The notes below the pieces were generated by a model. The model was not told the origin of the DNA. It saw only the letters and a list, made by a program, of their open reading frames with translations, and did not search any database. From the NCBI GenBank assembly GCA_002719955.1, contig PBFW01000025.1:1-64000 (forward strand): a stretch of 64,000 nucleotides of DNA, read 5' to 3'. This document shows, in pieces, positions 1-8,300 of the stretch (within the stretch, counting starts at the first letter, position 1; each line of letters opens with the position of its first letter). Both the position numbers and the translations under genes were made by a program. The DNA is from Deltaproteobacteria bacterium. GTDB taxonomy: Bacteria; Myxococcota_A; UBA9160; UBA4427.

Positions 1-347
1 CCTGGGTCAATGGCCTGGTCATTCGGGCTGCTGCCGGCGCGATCTTCGAATGTCCGATCGTGCGCTGTGAAACACTCATGGTCGGGCTCGCTTCGCTGCA
101 GGCTGCGGGTTTCTCGAGTTTTGGTCTCGATGCCGATGCGGAGCGTTCCCTCTTCGAAGTCGCCCCCGGGCATCGCGCCATATTCATCCTGGGCAATGAG
201 TCGCTCGGTCTCTCTGATCAGACGCGTGGTCTGCTCGACGCGCGTTTGGCGATCCCGATGGCCGGGCCGCTCGAGTCGCTGAACGTCGCGGTCGCCGCCG
301 GATTGGTGTGTTTTCATGCGGCGGGCCTGCTCGTCCCGAAGGACTGA
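1..347 (+). CDS. SpoU/TrmH-family RNA 2'-O-methyltransferase, C-terminal part (5' truncated)
   Basis: Only the C-terminal ~115 residues are present; the frame is open from the first base. It shows the SPOUT methyltransferase signatures: an Arg-Ala-Ala-Ala-Gly-Ala segment near the left edge (motif 1), GNESLGLSDQ (motif 2) and IPMAGPLESLNVAVAAG (motif 3). These form the trefoil-knot SAM-binding site in TrmH/RlmB-type enzymes that methylate ribose 2'-OH groups in tRNA or rRNA. The substrate cannot be told from this fragment. It ends 10 bp from the end of a convergent minus-strand gene. The family assignment is secure; the subfamily is unknown because the N-terminal substrate-binding domain lies outside the window. 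Confidence 0.9.
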   Translation, partial: WVNGLVIRAAAGAIFECPIVRCETLMVGLASLQAAGFSSFGLDADAERSLFEVAPGHRAIFILGNESLGLSDQTRGLLDARLAIPMAGPLESLNVAVAAGLVCFHAAGLLVPKD

Positions 348-357
348 CTCGACTCCT

Positions 358-984
358 CTAGCGGACGGAGAGAGGCCAGAGGACGGGTCGACTTCTGCGT
401 CCATCGGGGAGCACGTGTTCGATCGAGACGAGATCGGTCTGGGACGCGAGCCCGGTTGCCTCGAAGTCGATCACGCAATTTCCTCTCACAGTCGGGTCGA
501 TCGTCCGGCGGAGGAGGAGTCGCCCACTTCCTTCATCTCTCAGTTGGATCTCTCCCTCGAAGAGGGCGGGGGCGATCTCGATCTCGCCTGGATCGAATCC
601 GGAGGAAAGGATGGCGGGGCTCGGCACGGGGAGGACGACTCGCACGGGTCTCGACCCTTCTGGCGAGTGCTCCTCCGGCATGACGTGAAAGCTGCCCTCC
701 CGCAGAGGGATCGGCCAGGCACCGAAATTGAAGCGCCCCGTCCGGTCGGATCGGACCGAGGCCAGTCGGCGATAAGCACCCTCTTCGAAGCGCCACAGAA
801 TCAGAATGCGAGGCGCGTCCGGGTCCAGCCCGGCGGCGCGAAAGGTGAGATCAGTTGTCGCGATCTCGGGAGGATCGAGTCGTGCTTCCATCCCCTGCGC
901 CCGGCCCGGTCCGGATCGAGCGACGACGGCCAGCGCGGCGAGGAGCGAGAGAAACGCTAGAGCGCGTCGATGCGTACACCGCAT
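358..984 (-). CDS. Secreted hypothetical protein, last gene of the B12-riboswitch operon
   Basis: 208 residues with a typical Sec signal peptide: a basic start, hydrophobic core around residues 8-22, and likely cleavage near residue 30 after Gly-Arg-Ala-Gln. The mature part contains no motif I recognise. It is rich in beta-prone segments and reads as one or two Ig-like or C2-like sandwiches (inference from residue pattern only). The ATG overlaps the upstream lipoprotein gene by 28 bp, so the two are translationally coupled. It therefore belongs to the riboswitch-led operon with the TonB receptor, and a periplasmic or surface accessory role in cobalamin handling is the reasonable guess. No homologous function is claimed. 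Confidence 0.75.
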   Translation of the reverse strand: MRCTHRRALAFLSLLAALAVVARSGPGRAQGMEARLDPPEIATTDLTFRAAGLDPDAPRILILWRFEEGAYRRLASVRSDRTGRFNFGAWPIPLREGSFHVMPEEHSPEGSRPVRVVLPVPSPAILSSGFDPGEIEIAPALFEGEIQLRDEGSGRLLLRRTIDPTVRGNCVIDFEATGLASQTDLVSIEHVLPDGRRSRPVLWPLSVR

Positions 985-2594
985 ACGGCCCCTTCCGGTA
1001 GGCCCGCCGTGAAATGTAGGTCGGGGCCGTTGAAATCGATATGGGGCGTGCCGGGACGGATCAGGATCCGATCGAGGGCGCGCATTCGACCGACTGCGGT
1101 CGGCACAAGGGGGGCGACGACATTCGCAACGCGGTTCAGCCTCAGGACCGTGTCTGGGTCGAGCGCGGTGGTGCGCGTTGGCGGGAGATCGAGATCGAGA
1201 ACCGAGATCGTGCCGTCGCAGAAATCGCTGGCCGCGACGAAACCGCCGTCGTCCTTGATGGCCACCGAGGTCTGGGTCGTGCAGACACTCTCGGGAGGGC
1301 CATCCGCTCGCTTCGGGAGCTCGAAGGGGTTGGCGGCGGCGTAGACGCGGGCGTCGAGAAAGCCGGGCGTGCTTCCGTCGAGCAGAATCGGGAGGGGTTC
1401 GGTGCCGGTTCCGAGACCGGGATCATCGAGCGCCATCAGGTCGATTGCGAAGATCGAAGGGCTGGTCGCTGCTCCGATCAGGCCGATTCGTCCCGTCGGA
1501 TCGAGCGCCATCCCTGCGAAACCGAGCCCAGCCGGGCCCAGCGGAACGCTGGCAATCAATTCGAGCGTCGCCGCATCGATGACGTCGATGGCCGAGTCGG
1601 TGCGTACGAGGCCTGAACCGGTTCCGAGCGCGATCGCGCCGGTCACGCCGACGAGGACGAGTTCTCGCCCGCTCGGTGTCGTATAAGGCGCGAGCGAGGT
1701 CGGGTTGTAGCCACTGGTCAACAGGACGGCATTCTCCGGTGCCGGACCGACCCGGGGAGGCGTCGTCGTCAGATCCAGGTCGAACGCGAGGACGGTGCCG
1801 GGGGAGAATTGTGCAGTCGAGGAGCGGATCAGGTTCGAGGTTGCGACGAAGAGCCGGTTTCCGACGAGGAGAGAATCCGCGGTGAAGGTCGTGACGAATC
1901 CCTCGCGCGCACCGTCGCAGCGGGTATTCGCACCGAGGGGGGCGCCGAGAGAATCGACCAGACCCGTTCCGTAGACACAGACCCGTGTCGAGAAACCGGA
2001 GCGGTAGGGGCGGGCTCCGGCCCTTGGCCAGAAGGGCCAGTCGGCCGCCGCGAAGCCCGGGCCGGGGGAGGGCGCATCGAGCTCGGCCAGGCTGAGCTCA
2101 CCGCTTCGGGGATCGAGGAGCAGGATCTGTTCGTAGCTCGAGGTGCCGAGCGCGACGAGATCCGGAGCGAGCGCGCGAACGTGGCCGGCAGCGGGGGCCA
2201 GACATTGGAACCCGAGTTCGTCACTCCGATCCGCGTCGGGGCGACCGTCCGAATCGCTGTCGGCTCGCAGCCCGCCACAGCGGGCGCTCGCCAACTCGGG
2301 AAAGCCGGGGATCGCCTGGGTCGCCAAGAGCTGGGGTGGTTCGGGCTCGAGGTCGAGTCCGAGGACGGCCGTCGGCAGGAATTGGACGACCGCTGCTTCA
2401 CGACCTGAGCCGGGCAGTGGGGAGAATCCGGACGGGAATCCGCCGGCGAAGACGATGCAATCCGGTGTCGAGTTGAAGATGATCAGCGGTGCGTCGCCGT
2501 CGCTGCCATCTCCGGGGCAACCGAGCAGTGCGAGGGCGACGAGCGCCACGCCGAGCGGCGCCCGACTTCGGAGGAATGTCGATTCCGGATTCAA
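957..2594 (-). CDS. Beta-propeller surface lipoprotein, BtuG-like candidate
   Basis: 545 residues. The N-terminus is a lipoprotein signal with lipobox LALLGC (Cys about residue 26), followed by an Asp/Gly-rich linker typical of surface lipoproteins. The body has YncE-like blade motifs, such as residues reading IDVIDAATLELIASVPLG and TISVLDLDLP, spaced as in a beta-propeller. The start is TTG overlapping the stop of the TonB-receptor gene by 4 bp (TTGA), so it is coupled to it. In Bacteroides, a propeller lipoprotein (BtuG) sits over BtuB and hands it cobalamin. The same pairing here under a cobalamin riboswitch makes a BtuG-like role likely by context. Sequence homology to BtuG itself was not tested. 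Confidence 0.75.
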   Translation of the reverse strand: MNPESTFLRSRAPLGVALVALALLGCPGDGSDGDAPLIIFNSTPDCIVFAGGFPSGFSPLPGSGREAAVVQFLPTAVLGLDLEPEPPQLLATQAIPGFPELASARCGGLRADSDSDGRPDADRSDELGFQCLAPAAGHVRALAPDLVALGTSSYEQILLLDPRSGELSLAELDAPSPGPGFAAADWPFWPRAGARPYRSGFSTRVCVYGTGLVDSLGAPLGANTRCDGAREGFVTTFTADSLLVGNRLFVATSNLIRSSTAQFSPGTVLAFDLDLTTTPPRVGPAPENAVLLTSGYNPTSLAPYTTPSGRELVLVGVTGAIALGTGSGLVRTDSAIDVIDAATLELIASVPLGPAGLGFAGMALDPTGRIGLIGAATSPSIFAIDLMALDDPGLGTGTEPLPILLDGSTPGFLDARVYAAANPFELPKRADGPPESVCTTQTSVAIKDDGGFVAASDFCDGTISVLDLDLPPTRTTALDPDTVLRLNRVANVVAPLVPTAVGRMRALDRILIRPGTPHIDFNGPDLHFTAGLPEGAVCGVRIDAL

Positions 2595-4615
2595 AACACG
2601 CTCTCCAGGGCGAGCGAGAAATTGCGACCGGGACGGGGATTGAAGCGCGTATCACGAATCGCCACGTTGCCCAGATTTCGACCCCGCAAGCTCAGCCACA
2701 GCGATCGGCCGAAACGCTCGAGGCGGAGTCGCGAAATTTTTGTGAGGTCGATGCTTGCGCTGGCATCGAATGCGACGCGCGAGGCGAGCCACACGGTGTC
2801 GCCGCTATTGAGCGGCAGACGACCGGTATAGTGGACCTCGCCAACGAGCTTGAAGCGCTCGCGCGGTCCGAACTCGAGGCGCCCGTCGGTCTGGGAAAGC
2901 GCGATCCCGCCGACGCTTTCCCCAGAATCATCGATTTCGGCCCGGGTCACCGTGCGCGCCGCCGTGAGCCGAACCCATGGATGGGGTCGCCAGCGAAGCG
3001 ACACCTCATAGCCTCGCGTCGTCGAGCGGCCGACATTGACCGGGGCGACGACATTCGTACTGATCAGCTGGAATGAGATCGATTGGTCGACTTCGCCGGC
3101 GAACCAGGTCGCTTCGACTTCGCCGTCGAGCCAGGCGATGTCGAAGGGGCTGCGCAGGACGGCCCCGATTTCGAAATTCCAGGCCTCCTCCGGCTCGAGA
3201 TCTTCGTTTCCCCGTTCGTAGCCCTTGTCCGGGAGGTAGAGCTCCTCGAAGGAGGGGATCCGATAGCTCCGCGAGAGCGAGGCCTTCAATTCGAGCCAAT
3301 CGCCGGGGTGGCCTTCGACGAAGAGGCCGGGGATCCATTCCTCCTCGAGTCCCGCATAACGTTCGAAGCGCAGGGAGGGAGAGACCTTCAGCCGATCGCC
3401 GAGCCAATGCGAGGCGAGCTCCGCTCGCAGCGCGACCCCGCCACGTGATTTGCTCTTGGCTTCGTTCGAGCCACGCTGGTCGAGTCGCCCCTCAACGAGG
3501 AAAGCAAACTCGTGACGTCCACCGAAGGTGTCGATGCGGAATTGGGAGGAGCCGCGCCCCGTGAAGCTGTGGACGGCGGTTTCGATGTCGACGGGTTCGG
3601 GGTCTCCGGCCAAGGGTTCGGCGTCTTCGAAATCGTTGCGTTCGTAGCGGTGAGCGAGGAGCGCCTTGAAACGACCCTTCTGGTTGGGCGCGACCGGGAG
3701 ATCGACGGTGGCGCTGGTGAGGACGGAGAGATTCTTCTCCTCGGCCCAAACTCGCTGGGGGGATTCGAGCCCCGGCGAACCGCGATCGAGATGGCTGACG
3801 AGCTGGGTCAAGCGAAATCGTCCTTCGCCGATGCCGCGTCCGATCCGAGTGAGGGCGGTGTGGCGATCAGAGGCATTATTTTTCCGTGTTTCGATCGGGG
3901 AGAAGCCGCCTCCGGAGGTCGGCCGCGAGCGCTGGAATTCGAAATCGCCGTCGGTGTGGAAGCCGCAATAGGCCAGGGAGAGGTCCCAGTCGTCGATTCG
4001 ACGGGCGTGGCCGGCGCTGCCCTCGAGCGAATGGAAATTCCCCCCAGACACCCGTAGGCGGGTCTCGGGATCGGTCGGGGCACGTCGCGAGACGAGGTTG
4101 ATGACGCCGCCGATCGCGCCGGTTCCGGATCGGGCGGCGCCAGCGCCGCGGGTCACCTGAATCTCCTCGAGCACGTCGAGGCAGATCGTCGAGAGATCGC
4201 TGCGACCCGTGAGGGAGGAATCGAGTCGCACGCCGTCGAGGAAGACCGGGACCTGCTCGGGGGTCGAGCCGCGAATCGAGATCTCGAATCGTTCGCCGAC
4301 GCCGCCGAAACGGCGAACCTGGACACCCGGGACCTGCGCGAGGAGGTCATCGATCTGTGCGCCCTCGATGAGGCCGAGATCGGTCTCGATGCGTGTTGTG
4401 GTCGCGCCCGCGAGGACATCCATTTCGGGACGCGCGTCGCCGACCACGACCATCTCCTCGACGGCTGCGCCCTGCGGAGGAGGCACCCGTGGATTCCCGG
4501 CCCCCGCACCCCACGCTGTGGAGGCGAGGAGCATGAAGGCCGTGATCGTCGTGTTCGGATGGATGCGCACGGAAGATCCGGATCGTATCCTTCGCCCCGG
4601 ACGGTGAGAGTTCAT
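2591..4615 (-). CDS. btuB: TonB-dependent outer-membrane receptor, BtuB-like (cobalamin)
   Basis: 674 residues. A long basic N-terminus leads into a signal peptide (core about residues 22-36), then a TonB-box-like stretch EEMVVVGD at 53-60. A plug domain follows (about 70-180, with VPGVQVRRFGG and RGSTPEQVPVFLDGVRLD), then a 22-strand-type barrel ending in the terminal Phe (NFSLALESVF) expected for BAM insertion. TonB/ExbBD drive import of scarce ligands through such receptors. The plug resembles the BtuB/CirA class, and the cobalamin riboswitch upstream points to corrinoids as ligand. It lies 11 bp after the PEP-CTERM fusion gene and overlaps the following lipoprotein gene. The symbol is by context and family; vitamin B12 specificity is inferred. 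Confidence 0.85.
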   Translation of the reverse strand: MNSHRPGRRIRSGSSVRIHPNTTITAFMLLASTAWGAGAGNPRVPPPQGAAVEEMVVVGDARPEMDVLAGATTTRIETDLGLIEGAQIDDLLAQVPGVQVRRFGGVGERFEISIRGSTPEQVPVFLDGVRLDSSLTGRSDLSTICLDVLEEIQVTRGAGAARSGTGAIGGVINLVSRRAPTDPETRLRVSGGNFHSLEGSAGHARRIDDWDLSLAYCGFHTDGDFEFQRSRPTSGGGFSPIETRKNNASDRHTALTRIGRGIGEGRFRLTQLVSHLDRGSPGLESPQRVWAEEKNLSVLTSATVDLPVAPNQKGRFKALLAHRYERNDFEDAEPLAGDPEPVDIETAVHSFTGRGSSQFRIDTFGGRHEFAFLVEGRLDQRGSNEAKSKSRGGVALRAELASHWLGDRLKVSPSLRFERYAGLEEEWIPGLFVEGHPGDWLELKASLSRSYRIPSFEELYLPDKGYERGNEDLEPEEAWNFEIGAVLRSPFDIAWLDGEVEATWFAGEVDQSISFQLISTNVVAPVNVGRSTTRGYEVSLRWRPHPWVRLTAARTVTRAEIDDSGESVGGIALSQTDGRLEFGPRERFKLVGEVHYTGRLPLNSGDTVWLASRVAFDASASIDLTKISRLRLERFGRSLWLSLRGRNLGNVAIRDTRFNPRPGRNFSLALESVF

Positions 4616-4626
4616 CGGATGACCGA

Positions 4627-6237
4627 CTAGCGCCCGGGCGCGCGCCGACGGGCGAGGCCCGCGAGGCCGATCCCGAACAGGAGTGCTGTTCCCGGTTCCG
4701 GAGTCGTCACCAGATTGTCGATCGCAAAATATTGCGGCGTGTTGATTCCGAAATCACCGACATCACTCGATTCGAAGCCGAAAGCGAGCTCCTTGATCGC
4801 TCCGAAGCCACTGAGGTCGAGGTAGGTCCATTGGTCGAGGACATAGTCGAGCGAGTTATCGGCGGACCGATAGTCGGCGAGCATGAGTTCGACGATCCCC
4901 GTGGAAAGGCCCGCCGCGTCGATTCCCTCGACGAGCAGGCGGAAATAGTCCTCGTCCTCGCCCGTCGCGCCACCGAATCGTTTGGCAAAGGCATCGCCGG
5001 TCGACATCGAGAGCGCCGCGTAGGTCGTGTTCGTGAACTCCGCTCCGAGGACGGTCAGAACGCTCGGCAGGATGATCCGACCGGTCAGGTAATAGATCCC
5101 GAACCCGGCGCTTCCCCCCGCGCCCCCGCCCGTGATATTGCTGAACTGATTCCCGAAGCCGGGGGTGGTCATGTCGGTCGTCGTCGACGCGGCGAAGCCG
5201 GTGAAGCCGTCGAAGGACGCGGTGTAGACATTCTCGAAGAAGGCACCGCCACTCGTATACCCCCCGCTGAGGCCCGCCCCGTTCTCGAAGGACTCGGAAG
5301 CGAGTCCGAGATCGTCGAAGGTGGCTGTCAGGGCAAGCGCTGGGCTGGCGAGGAGGGTGCTGACCAGAATCGCGGAGAGGGAAAGCGGGGGCCCAGCTGG
5401 CCCCCGCGTGCGCGATCCCCGCGCGACCGACGCGAAGAGGGCGAAGAGGCCGAGGAGGAGCCCCGTGCTGGGGGTCGGTTCGGGGACGTGGATCACGCCG
5501 ACGGCGTCGAGGTCGAAGCCGCCGTTGGCGAAGGCCGTTGCGTAGGGATCGAAGATCGGGTTCCCGATCGCGTCGACGGTCGAGCCGTCTCCGATCACAT
5601 CTGTGACGCGGACATAACGGACATTCGTCAGATCGACGGTGCCGGATTGCACGAGTGGATCGAAGGCCAGGTCGGCGAGATCAAAACCCGTTCCAAGCGG
5701 GCTAGCGTGCCTTCCGGCCAGACCAGAATAATCCGTCGGGTCGAGGGTGCCGAAGGGAAGGACGGGGAAGGGATTCAGCGCATCGACCTCGAAGCGCGCA
5801 TAGTCGGTTCCGTTACTTCCGACATCGATGAAGGCGAGCTCGGCGAAGAGCTCGAAGACATCGAAGAAGGCGTTTTCGAAGACGACGAAATCGGCATTCG
5901 GGCCATTGTGGATCCCGCCTGCGAAATAGACCGTGATCGATCCGCCGTCACCGAGGGAGAGCGTCTGGGTGGATACGCCACTCGCCGATCCGAGGACGTT
6001 GGCTTCGACGCCGGCGGAAGCGAGGCCCTGGCCGGGGTTTGAGAAATCCATCGGCCCTCGAAGGACCTCCGATACTTCGGTTGCCCAGGCCGCCATCGAC
6101 TCAGGGCTGTGGCCGGCTTCGCCGAAGGGCCCCGCCTGTGCGGGAGGGGTACCGAGGGAGATCAGGGAGAAGAGCGTCAGAATGAGTGAGGGCGGGGTGA
6201 AAGGCGTGAGGCGGCCCTTTGAAGTGCGAAACGGCAT
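4627..6237 (-). CDS. Double PEP-CTERM surface protein: 'cell surface protein' domain fused to DUF4465 domain
   Basis: 536 residues in one uninterrupted frame that reads as two secreted proteins in series. Unit 1 has a signal peptide (residues 1-35), a surface domain (36-250, with FVVFENAF and FDLDAVGVI) and a PEP-CTERM-like tail: PEP at 252-254, a hydrophobic segment, then an Arg cluster at 273-278. Unit 2 starts with a second signal-peptide-like hydrophobic core (284-303, ending ASPALA), then a DUF4465-type domain (305-510, [21 protein letters not shown]), and a terminal PEP-CTERM tail (513-536, PEP, hydrophobic stretch, Arg-Arg-Arg). PEP-CTERM tails are processed by exosortases. A ribosome site AAGGAG lies 6 bp before the ATG. 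It is the first gene after the cobalamin riboswitch, so a surface corrinoid-binding role is inferred. Confidence 0.85.
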   Translation of the reverse strand: MPFRTSKGRLTPFTPPSLILTLFSLISLGTPPAQAGPFGEAGHSPESMAAWATEVSEVLRGPMDFSNPGQGLASAGVEANVLGSASGVSTQTLSLGDGGSITVYFAGGIHNGPNADFVVFENAFFDVFELFAELAFIDVGSNGTDYARFEVDALNPFPVLPFGTLDPTDYSGLAGRHASPLGTGFDLADLAFDPLVQSGTVDLTNVRYVRVTDVIGDGSTVDAIGNPIFDPYATAFANGGFDLDAVGVIHVPEPTPSTGLLLGLFALFASVARGSRTRGPAGPPLSLSAILVSTLLASPALALTATFDDLGLASESFENGAGLSGGYTSGGAFFENVYTASFDGFTGFAASTTTDMTTPGFGNQFSNITGGGAGGSAGFGIYYLTGRIILPSVLTVLGAEFTNTTYAALSMSTGDAFAKRFGGATGEDEDYFRLLVEGIDAAGLSTGIVELMLADYRSADNSLDYVLDQWTYLDLSGFGAIKELAFGFESSDVGDFGINTPQYFAIDNLVTTPEPGTALLFGIGLAGLARRRAPGR

Positions 6238-6493
6238 GCGAACTCCTTGGGGCGCCGATTCCGGACGCCCCGAAGTCGACCTGGTGGGTCGACCGGTCTC
6301 GGACGGCCTTGGGCGTCGAATCCCGGGGGCGGTAGCGAATGCGCTTTCGAGCCTGGGCTCGAGTTCGCACTTCGCCGTGGATGCGGAGGTCGCAGGAGGA
6401 TGGGATCGGGCTCTCGGGCTCGTTACGAGCCAGGGCGCCCCTTTACACGCTCGGTCGTCCGGGCCAGCCGGATCTTCCGCGCGAAAAGTCGAG

Positions 6494-6511
6494 CCGATCC
6501 GGTCGGATCGG
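6494..6511 (-). terminator. Possible expression-platform hairpin of the cobalamin riboswitch
   Basis: A perfect 7-bp stem CCGATCC/GGATCGG with a 4-base loop lies between the riboswitch core and the first gene. On the minus strand it is followed by a weak T-rich run (CGACTTTTC). It could be the ligand-controlled terminator, or a stem that competes with an antiterminator. The U-tract is short, so this is tentative. Confidence 0.4.
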
Positions 6512-6574
6512 TGACTTTAGGGCGCCTTGCACCCCATCCGGTTCGCCCCACGCCCTCTGCTTCCGAGAGTCGTA

Positions 6575-6815
6575 GCGCCGTTGGAGGGTCGGTCTTCTGG
6601 CTCCCGGATCATCCGATTCTGCACGCCTTCCCAACCTTCTCCGCGGCACGTCCCCTTTTCGGGATCGATGCCCCGACAGCCCTTCCCGATGGGGGGAGGT
6701 TCCGTCGTGGAAAAGAATGTCAGTGGCTCAATTGTGCAGGTCGTCCCCGGTTACAGCGACGGGCTCGCGCCGGATTTTCACCGGCTTCCCGCAGGTCAGA
6801 AACCTTCGATTCCAG
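6575..6815 (-). promoter_or_regulatory. Cobalamin (B12) riboswitch
   Basis: Read on the minus strand, the leader has the conserved blocks of the cobalamin riboswitch in the right order. First comes GGGAAGCCGGTGAAAATCCG followed by a GCCCG...CTGTAA block (about 6764-6800). The B12-box heptamer GCCACTG is at 6721-6727. A GGGAAGGC block is near 6627-6634, and the 3' block GGGAGCCAGAAGACCGACC is at about 6588-6607. This RNA binds adenosylcobalamin or other corrinoids and shuts off downstream expression. It sits about 340 bp upstream of the PEP-CTERM/TonB operon start and on the same strand. The exact ends of the outer stem were not resolved. An Infernal search with the Rfam Cobalamin model would fix the boundaries. 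Confidence 0.92.
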
Positions 6816-6872
6816 TCTCACTCCTTCTTGATTCGATGAGTCAGGAATCTCGAGTCGCGTCCCAGTTCCCAC

Positions 6873-6925
6873 CCATCGACCGTCATTTGACGTTCGATGG
6901 GATGAACACCCTCCACCGTCGGTGG
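6873..6925. promoter_or_regulatory. Two adjacent palindromes between divergent B12 and pilus operons
   Basis: Two inverted repeats stand side by side. 6873-6885 and 6888-6900 are 13-base arms matching at 12 of 13 positions around a 2-base centre. 6913-6925 is a perfect palindrome, CCACCG-T-CGGTGG. They lie upstream of the riboswitch, where its promoter must be, and also upstream of the divergent pilus operon. They could be operators for a dimeric regulator or a short hairpin at the start of a leader. No known binding-site consensus was recognised. Confidence 0.45.
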
Positions 6926-7143
6926 TTCACTCCGAATTAGCCCAGCGCTCAGGCGAGTGCAACAAACTCCGCACCTCACTTCAGGGTACGCAGAAAAATG
7001 CGGTGCAAAGGCCTTCGCGTCGAATTCGGGGCCTTTAAGAAAGCTCAATACAACCGGACGTTTGCCGAAACGAGTTCAGATGGCACAACACTTGCGATTC
7101 CCCACCGAAAGGGCGGACGCAAACGAGTCGCTGGAGGAACGCG
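6926..7143 (+). promoter_or_regulatory. Structured leader upstream of the pilus operon
   Basis: This untranslated stretch can form a CCGCA/TGCGG stem (6969-6973 with 6999-7003) and a 7-bp AAAGGCC/GGCCTTT stem (7007-7013 with 7030-7036). Nearer the gene, a GAAA loop (7107-7110) followed by GGACGCAAA (7115-7123) recalls part of the GEMM-I (c-di-GMP/cGAMP) riboswitch core. The GCAAACC block of GEMM is not clearly present. A strong ribosome site GGAGG (7133-7137) is 6 bp before the fimT-like ATG. I regard it as a structured leader of unknown class. Confidence 0.35.
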
Positions 7144-7860
7144 ATGCAGCGCGCAACAGAACATGGGGCCAGAGGGCGGGATAAACGCAACGGGGGCTTC
7201 ACCCTGATCGAGGCTGCGATCGTGATCGCGATCATTGGCATCGTCTCGGCAACGGCCCTTCCGAATGTCGAGCGCTATCTCGAATCCGGTCGCAGCCGTG
7301 CCGCTGCGCGATCCGTGGCCGATGCGTTCAATGTGGCCCGCGCTCGCGCGATCCGCACCGGAAACAACCATCTCGTCTTCTTCTCGATTGGCGGTGCCGG
7401 TGATGCGGCGGGCAATCCGCTTCAGAGGCAGGCGGGGCAGCCCGTTCCCATCCTGATCCTGGACGATGGCGCGCCGGGTTCCGCGGATCAGAATTGCGAG
7501 ATCGATACCGGCGAAAAGATCATCGGCTTCGATGCTCAGGAGGGGGTCGGCTGGGGCGCGAATGCACCCTTGAGCGCGCAGACGCCGCCGGATGAACAGC
7601 TTCCGAGTATTCCCGCGGCTGGATCGAGTTTTCAGCCGCCGAATAGCACGGTCTTGACGACGCCCGTCAGTTGGGTCCAGTTCCGACCGGACGGTGTTCC
7701 CGTCGCGGTCGATGGTTCCTGCAATCCCGGCCAGCTCGGGTCCGGTGGGGGCACGATCTACCTGTGGTCCACGAATCGAGATTTTGCCATCACGCTCTCG
7801 CCGCTGGGCGGAGTGCGTGTGCACGCGTGGAACGCTTCGACGGGAGGGTGGTCTTCATGA
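7144..7860 (+). CDS. Type IV minor pilin, FimT/GspH family
   Basis: 238 residues. A hydrophilic leader ends in the prepilin peptidase site (Gly-Gly before FTLIEA, with Glu5 of the mature protein), then a hydrophobic N-terminal helix IVIAIIGIVSATALP. PilD-type peptidase would cleave after the Gly and methylate Phe1. The globular domain (residues about 60-238) has the GspH/FimT layout: ARSVADAFNVARARAIRTGN near its start. Minor pilins of this group prime pilus assembly with PilV, PilW, PilX and PilY1, which follow directly. It is the first gene of a tightly packed operon, with a good ribosome site upstream. Confidence 0.92.
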   Translation: MQRATEHGARGRDKRNGGFTLIEAAIVIAIIGIVSATALPNVERYLESGRSRAAARSVADAFNVARARAIRTGNNHLVFFSIGGAGDAAGNPLQRQAGQPVPILILDDGAPGSADQNCEIDTGEKIIGFDAQEGVGWGANAPLSAQTPPDEQLPSIPAAGSSFQPPNSTVLTTPVSWVQFRPDGVPVAVDGSCNPGQLGSGGGTIYLWSTNRDFAITLSPLGGVRVHAWNASTGGWSS

Positions 7861-8300
7861 GTCCGCAAACGAGTTCGAATTCCCGCGCCGGAAGGCGACT
7901 TCGAGGCATGAGTCTGGTCGAGATCATGGTGGCGATGGTCGTGCTGTCCTTCGGCCTCCTGGGTGTCGCTGCCCTTCAGGTGCGCGCGATTACCGAGGGC
8001 AGCAGTGGCCAACACCTCTCGAGCGCGGGTTCCATCGCGCGCAATCGTGTCGAAGAGCTCAATCGGGTGGCGTGGGATGCAACCGAGCTGAACAACAGTG
8101 GGGGCGCCTGGAGTGCCGCGACCAATATCGCGGCGCTCGATCAGACCTATGCGCGTTCTGAGCGCGTCGCTTGGGATGCCGCGACGGTCCCCCTCGTGAC
8201 GCTCAAGACCGTCGAGGTCCGAGTGACCTGGGACGATACCAAGAGGCTGAACCGGCAGGTGCTGCTCACGAGTGCTCGTCTGCGGGAGACGGATGAATGA
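7857..8300 (+). CDS. pilV: Type IV minor pilin PilV-like
   Basis: 147 residues from the ATG that overlaps the previous stop (ATGA), which fixes the start. The leader ends at RGMSLVEIMVAMVVLSFGLLG: a type III signal with Glu at mature position 5, Met in place of Phe at +1, and a strongly hydrophobic helix. The rest of the protein (LSSAGSIARNRVEELNRV, then a short beta region) fits PilV. It follows the FimT-like pilin and precedes pilW, as in the pseudomonad fimU-pilV-pilW-pilX-pilY1 cluster. Minor pilins form the tip complex of the pilus in the inner membrane and at the growing fibre. The open frame extends further upstream, but that part overlaps the preceding gene and is not used. Confidence 0.9.
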   Translation: MSPQTSSNSRAGRRLRGMSLVEIMVAMVVLSFGLLGVAALQVRAITEGSSGQHLSSAGSIARNRVEELNRVAWDATELNNSGGAWSAATNIAALDQTYARSERVAWDAATVPLVTLKTVEVRVTWDDTKRLNRQVLLTSARLRETDE

